From positions 135,583-199,582 of the forward strand of contig NZ_QPEP01000006.1 of NCBI RefSeq assembly GCF_003577475.1: a DNA stretch of 64,000 nucleotides. The letters run 5' to 3'. Below, in pieces: positions 34,527 through 43,081 of the stretch. This DNA comes from Salinibius halmophilus. GTDB lineage: Bacteria > Pseudomonadota > Gammaproteobacteria > Pseudomonadales > Natronospirillaceae. A program made the position numbers and the translations under genes. The first letter of the stretch is position 1. Each line of letters begins with the position of its first letter. Under the pieces are notes generated by a model, which saw only the letters and a list, made by a program, of their open reading frames with translations, had not been told where the DNA came from and did no database searches.

Positions 34527-35731
34527 AACTGACAACACTGATCTGGTTGGCCATTGCTCTGGTGATCATGGGGTTTGTTGGTCAGCTTGTTGCCGCCGAT
34601 GCGGGCTATGTGTTATTGCAGTACGGCCAGTGGCGTATAGAAACGAGCATCTGGTTATTGCTTATTGCCTTAGTGCTGTTCTATGTCGTGGTCCGGTTTG
34701 CGGTTTGGCTATTTACCCGCGGCGTGTGGCTTAAGCAGTTTGGTGATTGGCGCAGCCGACGCAGCCAGTTGCAAGCAGAAAATCATCTTCAGAATGCGGT
34801 CTTGCACTACTTAGACGAAAAGTATGCAGCAGCTGAAAAACTATTTGGCAAAGCCACGCAGAAGCAGGGGGCATGGCTAGCTTGGTTAATGAGTGCTCGC
34901 AGTGCTTGGGCACAAGATAACTTAAATACTGCCTTACACTTTTTGGATCAGGGCAAAACCGAATCACCAAAGCTAAAGCTTTTATTTGACCTGCAGCGCA
35001 TCGAGTTTTTGCGTGAACAAGGCAAGCTAGAGCAGGCATTGGCGGTAGTGAAAAACCTCGCCGAGCAGTATCCAAAAAATGGCTATGTGACCAAACAATG
35101 GTTAGCTATTTCAATTGCCCTGAAAGATGGTACCGGCGTGGTGGAATCATTGCCGCGGTTGCTCAATAACCATTTACCTGGGCGGCGCAGTGAAAGCCAG
35201 CGCATGGTGAAAATGTTAACCGACCAGGTGCCAGAGTGGTTGCATAATTGTTTGGATGAGCGTCAGCAGAAATCGCTTATGCAGCTTTGGTATCAATTAG
35301 ACAAAACCACGCGGGCAAAACCCGAACTTGCCTGTGCGCTGGCACGGATTTTGGCGGCGCAAGGTGCCAATAAACAGGCTATTGCGATTATTCGCCATGC
35401 TTTGAAGCAGTCAGTGAACGATGAACTATTGGTGCTATACAGCGAAGTGATTGACAATGCTGAGCAACAGCTGCAGGACTTGGAAGTATTGGTGAAAACC
35501 GAACCCAACCAAGCAGCAGCATTATTTAGCGCAGGGCGCTTGTGTTTGCACTTGCAGCTATGGGGGCGAGCAAAAGACTATCTCACTCGCTCGCTGTCGC
35601 ATAAAGATACCCAGTCGGTACGTATTGCATTGTTAGCATTAGCAAATGCCACCAAAGATATCGCCCTACAGCAGCAACAACAAGAAGCGCTGCTAGCGCC
35701 AAAGCTAAAAGCGTTAGGGTTTAATTCTTAA
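34523..35731 (+). CDS. hemY: HemY-like TPR membrane protein
   Basis: The 402-aa protein has two N-terminal membrane helices (about 5-25 and 41-63) and a cytoplasmic or periplasmic TPR-like helical repeat domain (HYLDEKYAAAEKLFGKATQK, ALHFLDQGKTESPKLKLLF, ALAVVKNLAEQYPKNGYV). In gammaproteobacteria HemY of this type is not the oxygen-dependent protoporphyrinogen oxidase of Bacillus. It is thought to assist haem synthesis. It overlaps hemX by four bases and the convergent diguanylate cyclase by four bases. Confidence 0.92.
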   Translation: MKLTTLIWLAIALVIMGFVGQLVAADAGYVLLQYGQWRIETSIWLLLIALVLFYVVVRFAVWLFTRGVWLKQFGDWRSRRSQLQAENHLQNAVLHYLDEKYAAAEKLFGKATQKQGAWLAWLMSARSAWAQDNLNTALHFLDQGKTESPKLKLLFDLQRIEFLREQGKLEQALAVVKNLAEQYPKNGYVTKQWLAISIALKDGTGVVESLPRLLNNHLPGRRSESQRMVKMLTDQVPEWLHNCLDERQQKSLMQLWYQLDKTTRAKPELACALARILAAQGANKQAIAIIRHALKQSVNDELLVLYSEVIDNAEQQLQDLEVLVKTEPNQAAALFSAGRLCLHLQLWGRAKDYLTRSLSHKDTQSVRIALLALANATKDIALQQQQQEALLAPKLKALGFNS

Positions 35732-37326
35732 GCGCACACTCGGTTGCGCCCAGATTGTTTGGCTTCGTACAGCTTAACGTCAGCGCGCTCAATAAGCTCA
35801 TTGCCTAGCTCGCCTGCTATCAAGCAGGCGATGCCCACGCTTATGGTCATATTGATCGTGCCGCGGTCACAATAGAAGCTTTCGTTGGCGACCACTTCGC
35901 GTATGCGTTCCAGAACAAACTCGGCGGCTTCGAGAGTCGTTTCTGGCATGACAATAACAAACTCTTCCCCACCTGCACGGGCTAAAAAGTCTGTGTTGCG
36001 CAATCTTGGTTGAATTAGTTGCACAAGGTGTTTAAGCGCTTGATCTCCTGCTTGGTGACCAAACTTGTCGTTGAGCTGCTTAAAGTGATCTATGTCTATG
36101 ACGGCAACCGAAAGTGGACGGCCATAGCGAGTGGCCCGGTCAAGCTCCTCGTCAATACGTTCTGCTAAGCCCCTGCGGTTAGCGCAACCAGTTAGTGGGT
36201 CATGCAAGGCTAGCTCTGCGAGCTCACGGTTAACCGCTTCTAATTGGCCATTGGAGGCTTGTAATTCCTGGCGGTACCAACGAGCACGCAAGGTATACAC
36301 AACCGATGCCGTTAACGCATACCAAAACATAATGATCCCCAATACCAGAACGCCAGCGGCAACTGGCAATTCACGCTCCAACCGCTTGTGGTCGGGTAGG
36401 GGTTCATAAGCATTCACATAAAGCGTACCACCATCAAGCTCAACCATTGAGGTGGTAATCAGGTGTGGCAGCGTTCGGCCGAATCGAGCGTCGGTGACAT
36501 CAAAATACCTAGGTTGCCCCGCTACCCGAGGCTGAGTTTCTTGGGCGCCAACTAACTCCATGGTGTCGCGATCATAGAGTGCTTGTAATTGTACCCGCGG
36601 CAAGTCCAATACCGGGGCGCCCGAAAGGGCTTTAAAAATCATTTCAGAGCGGTCGGAGAGGAATACAACGCCCTGCGAGTCGGCAATGAGCACGCCTTTT
36701 TGTTGTACCGCTTCTGATAGCGTTTCGCGGTTAACTTTGATGGTTGCCGCACCAATAATATCGTTTTGGTTGTTCAAAATTGGAAAGCTAAAGTAAAAAC
36801 CCGCCCGCCGATTGGGAGGTCCGTAGCGAAACTCAAATGTGGCGTCACCAGCTAAGGCGGCGCGGATATGCTGATGGCTTTCTAATAAAGTGCCAGTAAG
36901 GTCGGCTGGGCTGTTTGCATTGCTAGTAAGAATGACCTTGCCTGAACGATCGGTGATGAAAGCATTATCAATACCAATATTCAGGGTAAATGCCGACAAA
37001 AACTCATTAATTGCTCGGGTGCTTTCGCTAGATTGGCTATCAGTATTCTGGCGAATCTCAGGCAAGTTGGCCAATACTCGGGTTAACCCTGTGTATTGGC
37101 TGAACTGCTTAAACAAAGCACGGCTCGCCTCGACCGCTGTTGCCTCAACATTTTCAGTTGCTAGCTCAAGTGCTTGGGCCTTACTGCTTTCTTGCCAACT
37201 CCAAGCCAGCGCCCACGCCAATATGATCGCCAAGGGAACCGTGGCTAAAGATAAGATTAACACGAAGTTGGTGGCGTTTTGTTCAATTTGGCGACGAATC
37301 GCATCAAAACCCAAGATATTACGCAC
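35728..37326 (-). CDS. Membrane diguanylate cyclase (dCache-GGDEF)
   Basis: The 532-aa protein has a TM helix (about 22-44), a large periplasmic dCache-like sensor (about 50-310, NAFITDRSGKVILTSN, GFYFSFPILNNQNDIIGAATIKV), a second TM (about 325-347), a short coiled linker and a C-terminal GGDEF domain (about 370-530). The catalytic motif is GGEEF (RAGGEEFVIVMPE), which is active in the family. The inhibitory I-site RxxD (RNTD) lies five residues before it, so product feedback is expected. It makes c-di-GMP in response to an unknown external ligand. It starts with GTG. Confidence 0.93.
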   Translation of the reverse strand: MRNILGFDAIRRQIEQNATNFVLILSLATVPLAIILAWALAWSWQESSKAQALELATENVEATAVEASRALFKQFSQYTGLTRVLANLPEIRQNTDSQSSESTRAINEFLSAFTLNIGIDNAFITDRSGKVILTSNANSPADLTGTLLESHQHIRAALAGDATFEFRYGPPNRRAGFYFSFPILNNQNDIIGAATIKVNRETLSEAVQQKGVLIADSQGVVFLSDRSEMIFKALSGAPVLDLPRVQLQALYDRDTMELVGAQETQPRVAGQPRYFDVTDARFGRTLPHLITTSMVELDGGTLYVNAYEPLPDHKRLERELPVAAGVLVLGIIMFWYALTASVVYTLRARWYRQELQASNGQLEAVNRELAELALHDPLTGCANRRGLAERIDEELDRATRYGRPLSVAVIDIDHFKQLNDKFGHQAGDQALKHLVQLIQPRLRNTDFLARAGGEEFVIVMPETTLEAAEFVLERIREVVANESFYCDRGTINMTISVGIACLIAGELGNELIERADVKLYEAKQSGRNRVCA

Positions 37327-37341
37327 AATACAAAGTTGGTA

Positions 37342-38259
37342 CTAGAAGTGAATATGCCAATAGAGTAACTGGCTGGTAAACAATAATCTATCGCTCATTT
37401 GTAATGCCAAGCCAAAGCTGAGATCGTCATCAATTTGCCAGTGCCAACTTGCTGTGGACAGATTAGGCAACTGGTAAAGCTCACTTGCACTCACAGCGGC
37501 ATAATTATCTCCAACAAACACCTCTGCTTCTATGGTGTGTGCTTGGTTTGTCCATGCGAGGCCAAACAGTCCACCCTGTCCCCAGTCGTCGCCAACTTGG
37601 CTTGCAAGCATTGATGCACCAAGCGACCAATGGTTTTTCTGCCAAAGGCTACCTAAACGCAGTGATTGCGCGCGTAAAGAACTCGTGTCGTAGGTGATTT
37701 GGCCACCTTGATGGGCAAGATGGTGCTCAAAAAGCAGAGAAATCTGTTGGTTAACTTGCCAAGTTGCCCGTTGTAGTACATCAAAATATTCGGCTTGATT
37801 TTGGCGCTCAATGGTTCGCCACAATACTTGGGTTTGCCAGTCGGTCGTTTCGCCTTGATAGCCCAGCTGCAAACCTTCCTGCCATACTGGGCTTGGATTG
37901 GCTTGCCTACTGGGCCAGTTGCGCGCTTGATCAAACACTGAATGATGTAAATTGAGCGGCCTCAGACTGCCAAGTTTCAGATTGAGCAAATATTGGTCAC
38001 TAGCCAGTATTAACCATGGTCTGAATACTGGCTGGTTAGCGAAAGCCAATTGGGTTTGGCCGCCAATGGTAAGAGAGGTTTGATTAATCGTAGTTTGCCA
38101 GCCAATTTGCCCGAGCAGTGCGAGCTGGGTATAGCCTTCGATTTCACTGTGGCCAACCCACTCACGATTGTTGACCACGCCGTCAAAGTTGCCTGTGAGT
38201 TGCCAAGCCATTGTGCTGCTACTTAGGCCTAACCACAAAAGCAGTACTCTAATCCTCAT
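37342..38259 (-). CDS. Predicted outer-membrane beta-barrel protein
   Basis: The 305-aa protein has a signal peptide (RIRVLLLWLGLSSSTMAWQ) and many alternating-hydrophobic strands (LTIGGQTQLAFANQ, EGLQLGYQGETTDWQTQVLWR, QSLRLGSLWQKNHWSLGASML). It ends in YWHIHF, whose terminal phenylalanine fits the BAM recognition signal. The start ATG overlaps the last codons of the CYTH gene by 11 bases and has AAGG upstream, so the two are coupled. A longer in-frame start would hide the signal peptide. The family is not recognised. Confidence 0.7.
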   Translation of the reverse strand: MRIRVLLLWLGLSSSTMAWQLTGNFDGVVNNREWVGHSEIEGYTQLALLGQIGWQTTINQTSLTIGGQTQLAFANQPVFRPWLILASDQYLLNLKLGSLRPLNLHHSVFDQARNWPSRQANPSPVWQEGLQLGYQGETTDWQTQVLWRTIERQNQAEYFDVLQRATWQVNQQISLLFEHHLAHQGGQITYDTSSLRAQSLRLGSLWQKNHWSLGASMLASQVGDDWGQGGLFGLAWTNQAHTIEAEVFVGDNYAAVSASELYQLPNLSTASWHWQIDDDLSFGLALQMSDRLLFTSQLLYWHIHF

Positions 38260-39178
38260 CGTACAAGCCTTGTGCGATGGAAATAAGTGTTTGACCCAAA
38301 GCTGGTGTTGCAAGCAACCGTTGGTGTTGGTTCTTTACCTGAGCTAACTTGCTTTGTTCGGCGATGGTTGCTGGGAGAATGCTAAGAATTGGTTGGCACA
38401 GCTTTAGTAGCTCAATGCAGTCTCCTTGCAGGCTTGTAGCCTTGGTGATAGAGAGCATGCGCAAGTTAGCAAGCGAAATCGCTGCTTGCTGCCAAGCAGC
38501 TAGTTTGCTGCTATAGCTAAAACTTTCTAAAGCATTAGTGAAGTGATTAAGCTGCGCTGCAACGGACTCTTCAGCACAGGGTGCCAATGAGTCGTCACCA
38601 GAAAGAAGCCGGTAACCACGTTGTGCCTTTGAAACATTGTTAGGCAGTAAGGCAAACTGTCGACATAATCGTGTGGCTAGGTCGTAAAGCTCACTTGCCA
38701 GCCCAGATTTTAGCTCTAGCTCAATTTCATTGATTGCATCAACCTGGTTGTTCGCTTCCACGCCGCCTACGTCCATTACCAGTTCTATTTCGCTGTGCTG
38801 AAAGCTGATTAGCCAAGCATATCGTTTAAAGTTAGTCGTGAACTGCGGCTGCACTTGTTGCCAATCAATATTTGGTAGTTTGTCTGTTAGCTCTGCAACA
38901 TCTAGCTCGGGTTTCACTAGTGGCCAGTCATACTCGTTGCGCTGATGTAACCCGCCCGCGGCCTCTCCTGCTGTTTTTAACGTCATGGTATGACTGCCAT
39001 CATAAGAGCGAATACGCAGTGCCACTTTCTGCTGGCTAAGTGCTTGATCTGGCGTATCAAAATAGGCGTTAGCAAGCTGTGAAATGATGGGGTCGGCAAA
39101 CTGTTTTTGGCACCAATCTATAATGGCTGAGCTGTCTACAGATACTGCAGATAATTTGAGTTCAATTTCTTTCGCCAC
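38249..39178 (-). CDS. CYTH-domain inorganic triphosphatase (YgiF-like)
   Basis: The 309-aa cytoplasmic protein begins with the CYTH signature ExExK (EIELK, residues 4-8). It has the tunnel residues expected of the fold (YFDTPDQALSQQKVALRIR, TMTLKTAG, NEIELELKSG), then a helical, CHAD-like C-terminal third. The homologue YgiF hydrolyses inorganic triphosphate. It is in operon with the beta-barrel protein. It is divergent from the DUF47-pit operon, which may point to phosphate or polyphosphate metabolism. Confidence 0.88.
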   Translation of the reverse strand: MAKEIELKLSAVSVDSSAIIDWCQKQFADPIISQLANAYFDTPDQALSQQKVALRIRSYDGSHTMTLKTAGEAAGGLHQRNEYDWPLVKPELDVAELTDKLPNIDWQQVQPQFTTNFKRYAWLISFQHSEIELVMDVGGVEANNQVDAINEIELELKSGLASELYDLATRLCRQFALLPNNVSKAQRGYRLLSGDDSLAPCAEESVAAQLNHFTNALESFSYSSKLAAWQQAAISLANLRMLSITKATSLQGDCIELLKLCQPILSILPATIAEQSKLAQVKNQHQRLLATPALGQTLISIAQGLYDED

Positions 39179-39309
39179 AACAACCTCCTAAGCAACGCTG
39201 TAGTCTACATGGCATAGCAAATGGGTCAAAGGTCATGCTTCGACAGCCTGATGTAGCGCATTAATTAACCAGTATTAAAAATAAAAACGCAAAAAATTAC
39301 CATGTAACT

Positions 39310-39338
39310 ATGACATTTTGATTTCGAGGCCATATAAT
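39310..39338 (+). promoter_or_regulatory. Promoter of the DUF47-pit operon
   Basis: -35 ATGACA (39310-39315) and perfect -10 TATAAT (39333-39338) are separated by 17 bases. No clear Pho box was found. Confidence 0.7.
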
Positions 39339-39373
39339 CCGCGACAATTTCAACGATGCACTTAGGAGGCAGC

Positions 39374-40054
39374 ATGGCCGCCGAAAGTCCTTTAATTGAC
39401 TTGTTTGGTCGCTCACCGGTCAAACCAATTCAGGAACATATCAGCAAAGCACGCGAATGTGCCGAGTTATTACCTGTCTTTTTAGACGCAGTGGTAGTAA
39501 AGGATTGGCAGCAAGCAGAGCTGGTTCGTAAGCAGATTTCTGAAAAAGAGCATGAAGCTGACGCGATTAAAAAAGACATCCGTTTGCACTTGCCAAACAG
39601 TCTGTTTATGCCTGTGCCACGTTCAGACTTGCTTGAACTACTTACCGTACAAGACAAAATTGCCAACGTAGTAAAAGACATTTCCGGTGTGATGCTAGGT
39701 CGCAAAATGGAAGTGCCAGCGACATTGGTAGAGCAATTTATGGCCTATGCAAAACAAGCAGTCTCTGTTGTTGTGCAAGCGCATGAAATTGTCGCCGAGC
39801 TTGATGAGTTGATGGAGACCAGCTTCCGCGGGATCGAAGCTGAGCGTGTGCACCGTATGGTGGTTGTTTTGGATGAACTAGAAACTAATTCAGATCAGCA
39901 TGAGAGAGTGATTCGCCAAGGATTAATGGCATTGGAACGTGAGTTGCCACCAATTGACGTTATGTTCCTATACCAAGTAATTGAAGAAATTGGCGTAGTT
40001 GCTGATCACGCTCAGCGTGTGGGTGCGCGTCTACAAATCCTGCTAGCGAGATAA
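39374..40054 (+). CDS. DUF47 (TIGR00153) PhoU-like phosphate transport regulator
   Basis: The 226-aa all-helical protein has a PhoU-like fold and TIGR00153 features (PIQEHISKARECAELLPVFLDA, EKEHEADAIKKDIR, LPNSLFMPVPRSDLLELL, VIEEIGVVADHAQRVGARLQ). Such proteins are encoded next to Pit permeases and are thought to control them. AGGAGG lies before this ATG; the six-codon upstream start is less likely. pit follows after six bases. Confidence 0.93.
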   Translation: MAAESPLIDLFGRSPVKPIQEHISKARECAELLPVFLDAVVVKDWQQAELVRKQISEKEHEADAIKKDIRLHLPNSLFMPVPRSDLLELLTVQDKIANVVKDISGVMLGRKMEVPATLVEQFMAYAKQAVSVVVQAHEIVAELDELMETSFRGIEAERVHRMVVVLDELETNSDQHERVIRQGLMALERELPPIDVMFLYQVIEEIGVVADHAQRVGARLQILLAR

Positions 40055-40060
40055 TCACCA

Positions 40061-41326
40061 ATGGAATTATTGTTACAATACCAGCACATACTTCTGCCTC
40101 TGGCGGCAGTATTCGCCTTCATTATGGCCTGGGGCGTTGGTGCCAACGACGTTGCAAACGCCATGGGTACGTCGGTTGGTTCACGCGCACTAACCATCAA
40201 ACAAGCAATTGTTATTGCAATGATCTTCGAATTTGCCGGCGCCTTCTTAGCCGGTGGCGAAGTGACCTCTACCATCCGTAAAGGCATTATCGACCCGAAC
40301 GTAATGAACGGGCATCCAGAGTTGCTGGTATACGGCATGATGGCGTCTTTGTTGGCTGCGGGTATATGGCTGGCTGTAGCCTCAATGAAAGGCTGGCCGG
40401 TATCGACTACGCACTCAATTGTTGGTGCTATTGTTGGCTTTGCCGCAGTAGGTGTTGGCGTTGATGCGGTTGAGTGGAGCAAGGTTTGGTCAATTGTTGC
40501 CAGCTGGGTAACCTCACCAGTGATTGCCGGTACTATCTCGTTCTTTATGTTTGTATCGGTTCAGCGCTTGATTCTAGATACCGAAGATCCTTTCACCCAG
40601 GCGAAGAAATGGGTACCTATGTACATGTTCTTCGTTGGCTTTATGATTGCCATGGTTACCTTGCTAAAGGGCTTAAAGCATGTGGGCATCAAACTGTCGT
40701 TCGTTGAAGCATCATTGCTTTCTGTTGTCATTGGTTTGGTTGTCACGGCGATCGGCTACACCTTGCTGCGCCGAGTAAAACGCGACGATAAAGCAGATGA
40801 GAAGTTCCGCTTTGCTTCAGTTGAACGTATTTTTGCGATCCTTATGGTCTTCACCGCCTGTGCGATGGCGTTTGCGCACGGCTCGAATGATGTTGCCAAC
40901 GCGATTGGCCCAATGGCAGCCGTGGTATCTACCCTTGAAAATGGTGGTCAGATTGTTGAGAAATCGGCACTGCCAACCTGGGTACTGCTGCTGGGTGCGC
41001 TTGGTATTGTTGTGGGTCTAGCTACCTACGGCTTTAAAGTAATGGGCACAATTGGTAAGAAGATCACTGAGCTGACGCCTAGCCGTGGTTTTGCTGCTGA
41101 GTTGGGTGCGGCAACGACGGTAGTAGTGGCCTCAGGTGCTGGTATCCCAGTTTCTACAACTCAAACTCTTGTCGGTGCAGTGCTAGGGGTTGGTTTAGCG
41201 CGCGGCATCTCAGCACTTAACTTGCGTGTGATTGGTACTATCTTCACGTCATGGTTAGTTACCCTGCCAGCCGGTGCTGGTTTATCTATTTTGTTCTTCT
41301 TCGCTCTAAAAGGCGCTTTTGCATAA
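40061..41326 (+). CDS. pit: Low-affinity inorganic phosphate transporter (Pit)
   Basis: The 421-aa inner-membrane symporter takes up metal-phosphate with protons. It has two inverted PHO4-family repeats: GANDVANAMGTSVGSRALT near residue 28, and HGSNDVANAIGPMAAVV near residue 275, each followed by a threonine-glutamine block (STTHSIVGAIVG and STTQTLVGAVLG). About ten to twelve helices are predicted by hydrophobicity. It is paired with the DUF47 regulator. Confidence 0.95.
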   Translation: MELLLQYQHILLPLAAVFAFIMAWGVGANDVANAMGTSVGSRALTIKQAIVIAMIFEFAGAFLAGGEVTSTIRKGIIDPNVMNGHPELLVYGMMASLLAAGIWLAVASMKGWPVSTTHSIVGAIVGFAAVGVGVDAVEWSKVWSIVASWVTSPVIAGTISFFMFVSVQRLILDTEDPFTQAKKWVPMYMFFVGFMIAMVTLLKGLKHVGIKLSFVEASLLSVVIGLVVTAIGYTLLRRVKRDDKADEKFRFASVERIFAILMVFTACAMAFAHGSNDVANAIGPMAAVVSTLENGGQIVEKSALPTWVLLLGALGIVVGLATYGFKVMGTIGKKITELTPSRGFAAELGAATTVVVASGAGIPVSTTQTLVGAVLGVGLARGISALNLRVIGTIFTSWLVTLPAGAGLSILFFFALKGAFA

Positions 41327-41362
41327 TTTGAGTGTGACAAGCTTAAATAAAAACGCTTAAGC

Positions 41363-41475
41363 AAAAAAAGCACCATCCGCGAGGATGGTGCTGAAGAGAC
41401 ACAATCCAATTGTGTCAGAGGAGAACAACACTCAGCTGTAAAAGCACGATGGCTTCACATGCCGACTGCTATCGA
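41363..41475 (-). ncRNA. Candidate small RNA between pit and hemN
   Basis: The minus strand ends in a strong intrinsic terminator (GCACCATCC/GGATGGTGC stem, 41370-41391, then seven T), but no minus-strand gene precedes it. Just 5' is a perfect GACACAAT/ATTGTGTC hairpin (41398-41416), and before that an unpaired TTCTCCTC stretch complementary to Shine-Dalgarno sequences. An extended -10 (TGT-TATTAT, 41482-41487) would start the RNA near 41475. This is the classic plan of a Hfq-type riboregulator: seed, hairpin, terminator. The -35 is weak and no known family is recognised. Confidence 0.5.
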
Positions 41476-41582
41476 GTTCACATAATAACAACAAAGCGGT
41501 TGATTGAATAGCTTAATTAACGTGCCTCCCTCCTATTTGTTCATTAATTAGTCACATTTTTCTAGGTTAAAATAGAGGCCTA

Positions 41583-41596
41583 TTGACTTACGTCAG
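41583..41596. promoter_or_regulatory. FNR/Anr-like site upstream of hemN
   Basis: TTGAC-TTAC-GTCAG fits the FNR/Anr box (TTGAT-N4-ATCAA) at seven of ten defined positions. It lies 62 bases before the hemN start. Anaerobic activation of hemN by Anr/FNR is established in related bacteria. Confidence 0.55.
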
Positions 41597-41657
41597 GTTT
41601 GCTTTGCTAGCAGCCTTCATAATGCTGCGATAAGGGTAGTGTAAGCATGGGGTTAGT

Positions 41658-43034
41658 ATGTCTGAGCAAGTGCAGTGGTCTGCAGCATTGGTGAAAAAAT
41701 ATGATGGTAATGGACCAAGGTATACGTCTTATCCAACCGCGCTTTGCTTTGAACAAGTAACACAAGCACAATATCTCAGTGCATTAAGTCAGGCCGGTAG
41801 AAGCTACGAACCGCTATCGCTTTATGTCCATATCCCATTTTGTCGTCATCTTTGTTATTACTGTGCCTGTAATAAACACGTCACCAAACAGCAAGACCTA
41901 GCAGACAAATATATTGAGCATTTGGCCATCGAAATGTCTCGCTTAGCTGACTTTTGCGGTGCAAGGCCAATTAAACAATTGCACTTTGGTGGTGGTACGC
42001 CAACCTTTTTAACAGTTGAGCAAATGCAGCGAGTCTGGGCCTTGCTGGACTATAACTTTGATCTGTTTTCGCTGCCTGATCATGAGTTTTCTATCGAGAT
42101 TGACCCTAGGGTCACCGATGAAAATTATCTGGCAATGCTTAAAGAGCTGGGCTTTAACCGCATTAGCATTGGCGTACAAGACTTTAACCCAGCCACCCAG
42201 AAAGCGGTTCATCGTGTGCAACCCTATGAATTGGTAGCTCAACGCATGCAAGCAGCACGCGACCTCGGCTTTCACGGCATCAGCATTGACCTTATTTATG
42301 GTTTGCCAAATCAAAGCGAAGCGACCTTTGAGCAAACACTCAGGCAAGTACTGGACCTGTCACCAGATCGCATTGCCATGTATAGCTATGCCCATTTACC
42401 AGACAGGTTTGCTCCGCAAAAGCGGATTGACAGCCACGAAGTGCCAACCCCAGAAACTAAGCTAGCCATACTTGGTAATAGCATTCAGCAGTTGCAGAGC
42501 GCGGGCATGGTGTACATTGGCATGGACCATTTTGCCAAGCCTGATGATCCGCTAGCACAAGCGCTGTATGGGCAGTCTTTGCAACGTAACTTCCAAGGTT
42601 ATTCAACTCATAAAGGGTTGGATATGTTGGCGATGGGGGTATCTTCAATCAGCTTTATTGATGGACAATACTTCCAAAATGAAAAGTCACTAGACGCTTG
42701 GCAAAACAAAATTGCCGCCGGTGAAATGCCAGTTGCCAAAGGCTATGAACTAAATGATGATGATATTCGCCGCCGCTGGATTATCAGTCGTCTGAGCTGT
42801 GCGATGCCAATCAGTTATAGCGAATACCGTAAAGAATTTGGGCGTAATTTCTTAGCCGACTTTAAAGACGTGCAGCCCTACCTGCAAAATTTTGCTGATG
42901 ACGGATTAATTAAGTTATCGGCGAAAGGAATAGACGTTTTGCCGACGGGACGCTTGTTATTGCGCCCGATTTGCATGTTATTTGATGCTTATTTAACCGA
43001 TCAATTGCGCCAGCGCTACTCGCGCATTGTTTAA
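41658..43034 (+). CDS. hemN: Oxygen-independent coproporphyrinogen III dehydrogenase
   Basis: The 458-aa radical-SAM enzyme makes protoporphyrinogen IX without oxygen. It shows the N-terminal GPRYTSYPTA, the cluster motif CRHLCYYCAC (CxxxCxxC plus the extra cysteine), HFGGGTPTFL, the SIEIDPR and SIGVQDFN segments and GLPNQSEATF. The N-terminal tip and full C-terminal domain mark it as genuine HemN rather than HemW. Its upstream region carries an FNR-like box. Confidence 0.96.
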   Translation: MSEQVQWSAALVKKYDGNGPRYTSYPTALCFEQVTQAQYLSALSQAGRSYEPLSLYVHIPFCRHLCYYCACNKHVTKQQDLADKYIEHLAIEMSRLADFCGARPIKQLHFGGGTPTFLTVEQMQRVWALLDYNFDLFSLPDHEFSIEIDPRVTDENYLAMLKELGFNRISIGVQDFNPATQKAVHRVQPYELVAQRMQAARDLGFHGISIDLIYGLPNQSEATFEQTLRQVLDLSPDRIAMYSYAHLPDRFAPQKRIDSHEVPTPETKLAILGNSIQQLQSAGMVYIGMDHFAKPDDPLAQALYGQSLQRNFQGYSTHKGLDMLAMGVSSISFIDGQYFQNEKSLDAWQNKIAAGEMPVAKGYELNDDDIRRRWIISRLSCAMPISYSEYRKEFGRNFLADFKDVQPYLQNFADDGLIKLSAKGIDVLPTGRLLLRPICMLFDAYLTDQLRQRYSRIV

Positions 43035-43081
43035 CGACGCTTGGCGACCTAAAATCACCTTAGAATAAGTGAGGTCGCCGA

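Noticed and set aside
39180..39373. Pho box before the DUF47-pit operon
   Set aside because: No pair of CTGTCAT-like half-sites at the right spacing was found; only a sigma-70 promoter is supported.
41450..41512. 20-codon plus-strand ORF between pit and hemN
   Set aside because: The SD-like GAGGAG is too far from its ATG, and the same bases are better explained as the inverse of an sRNA seed on the minus strand.
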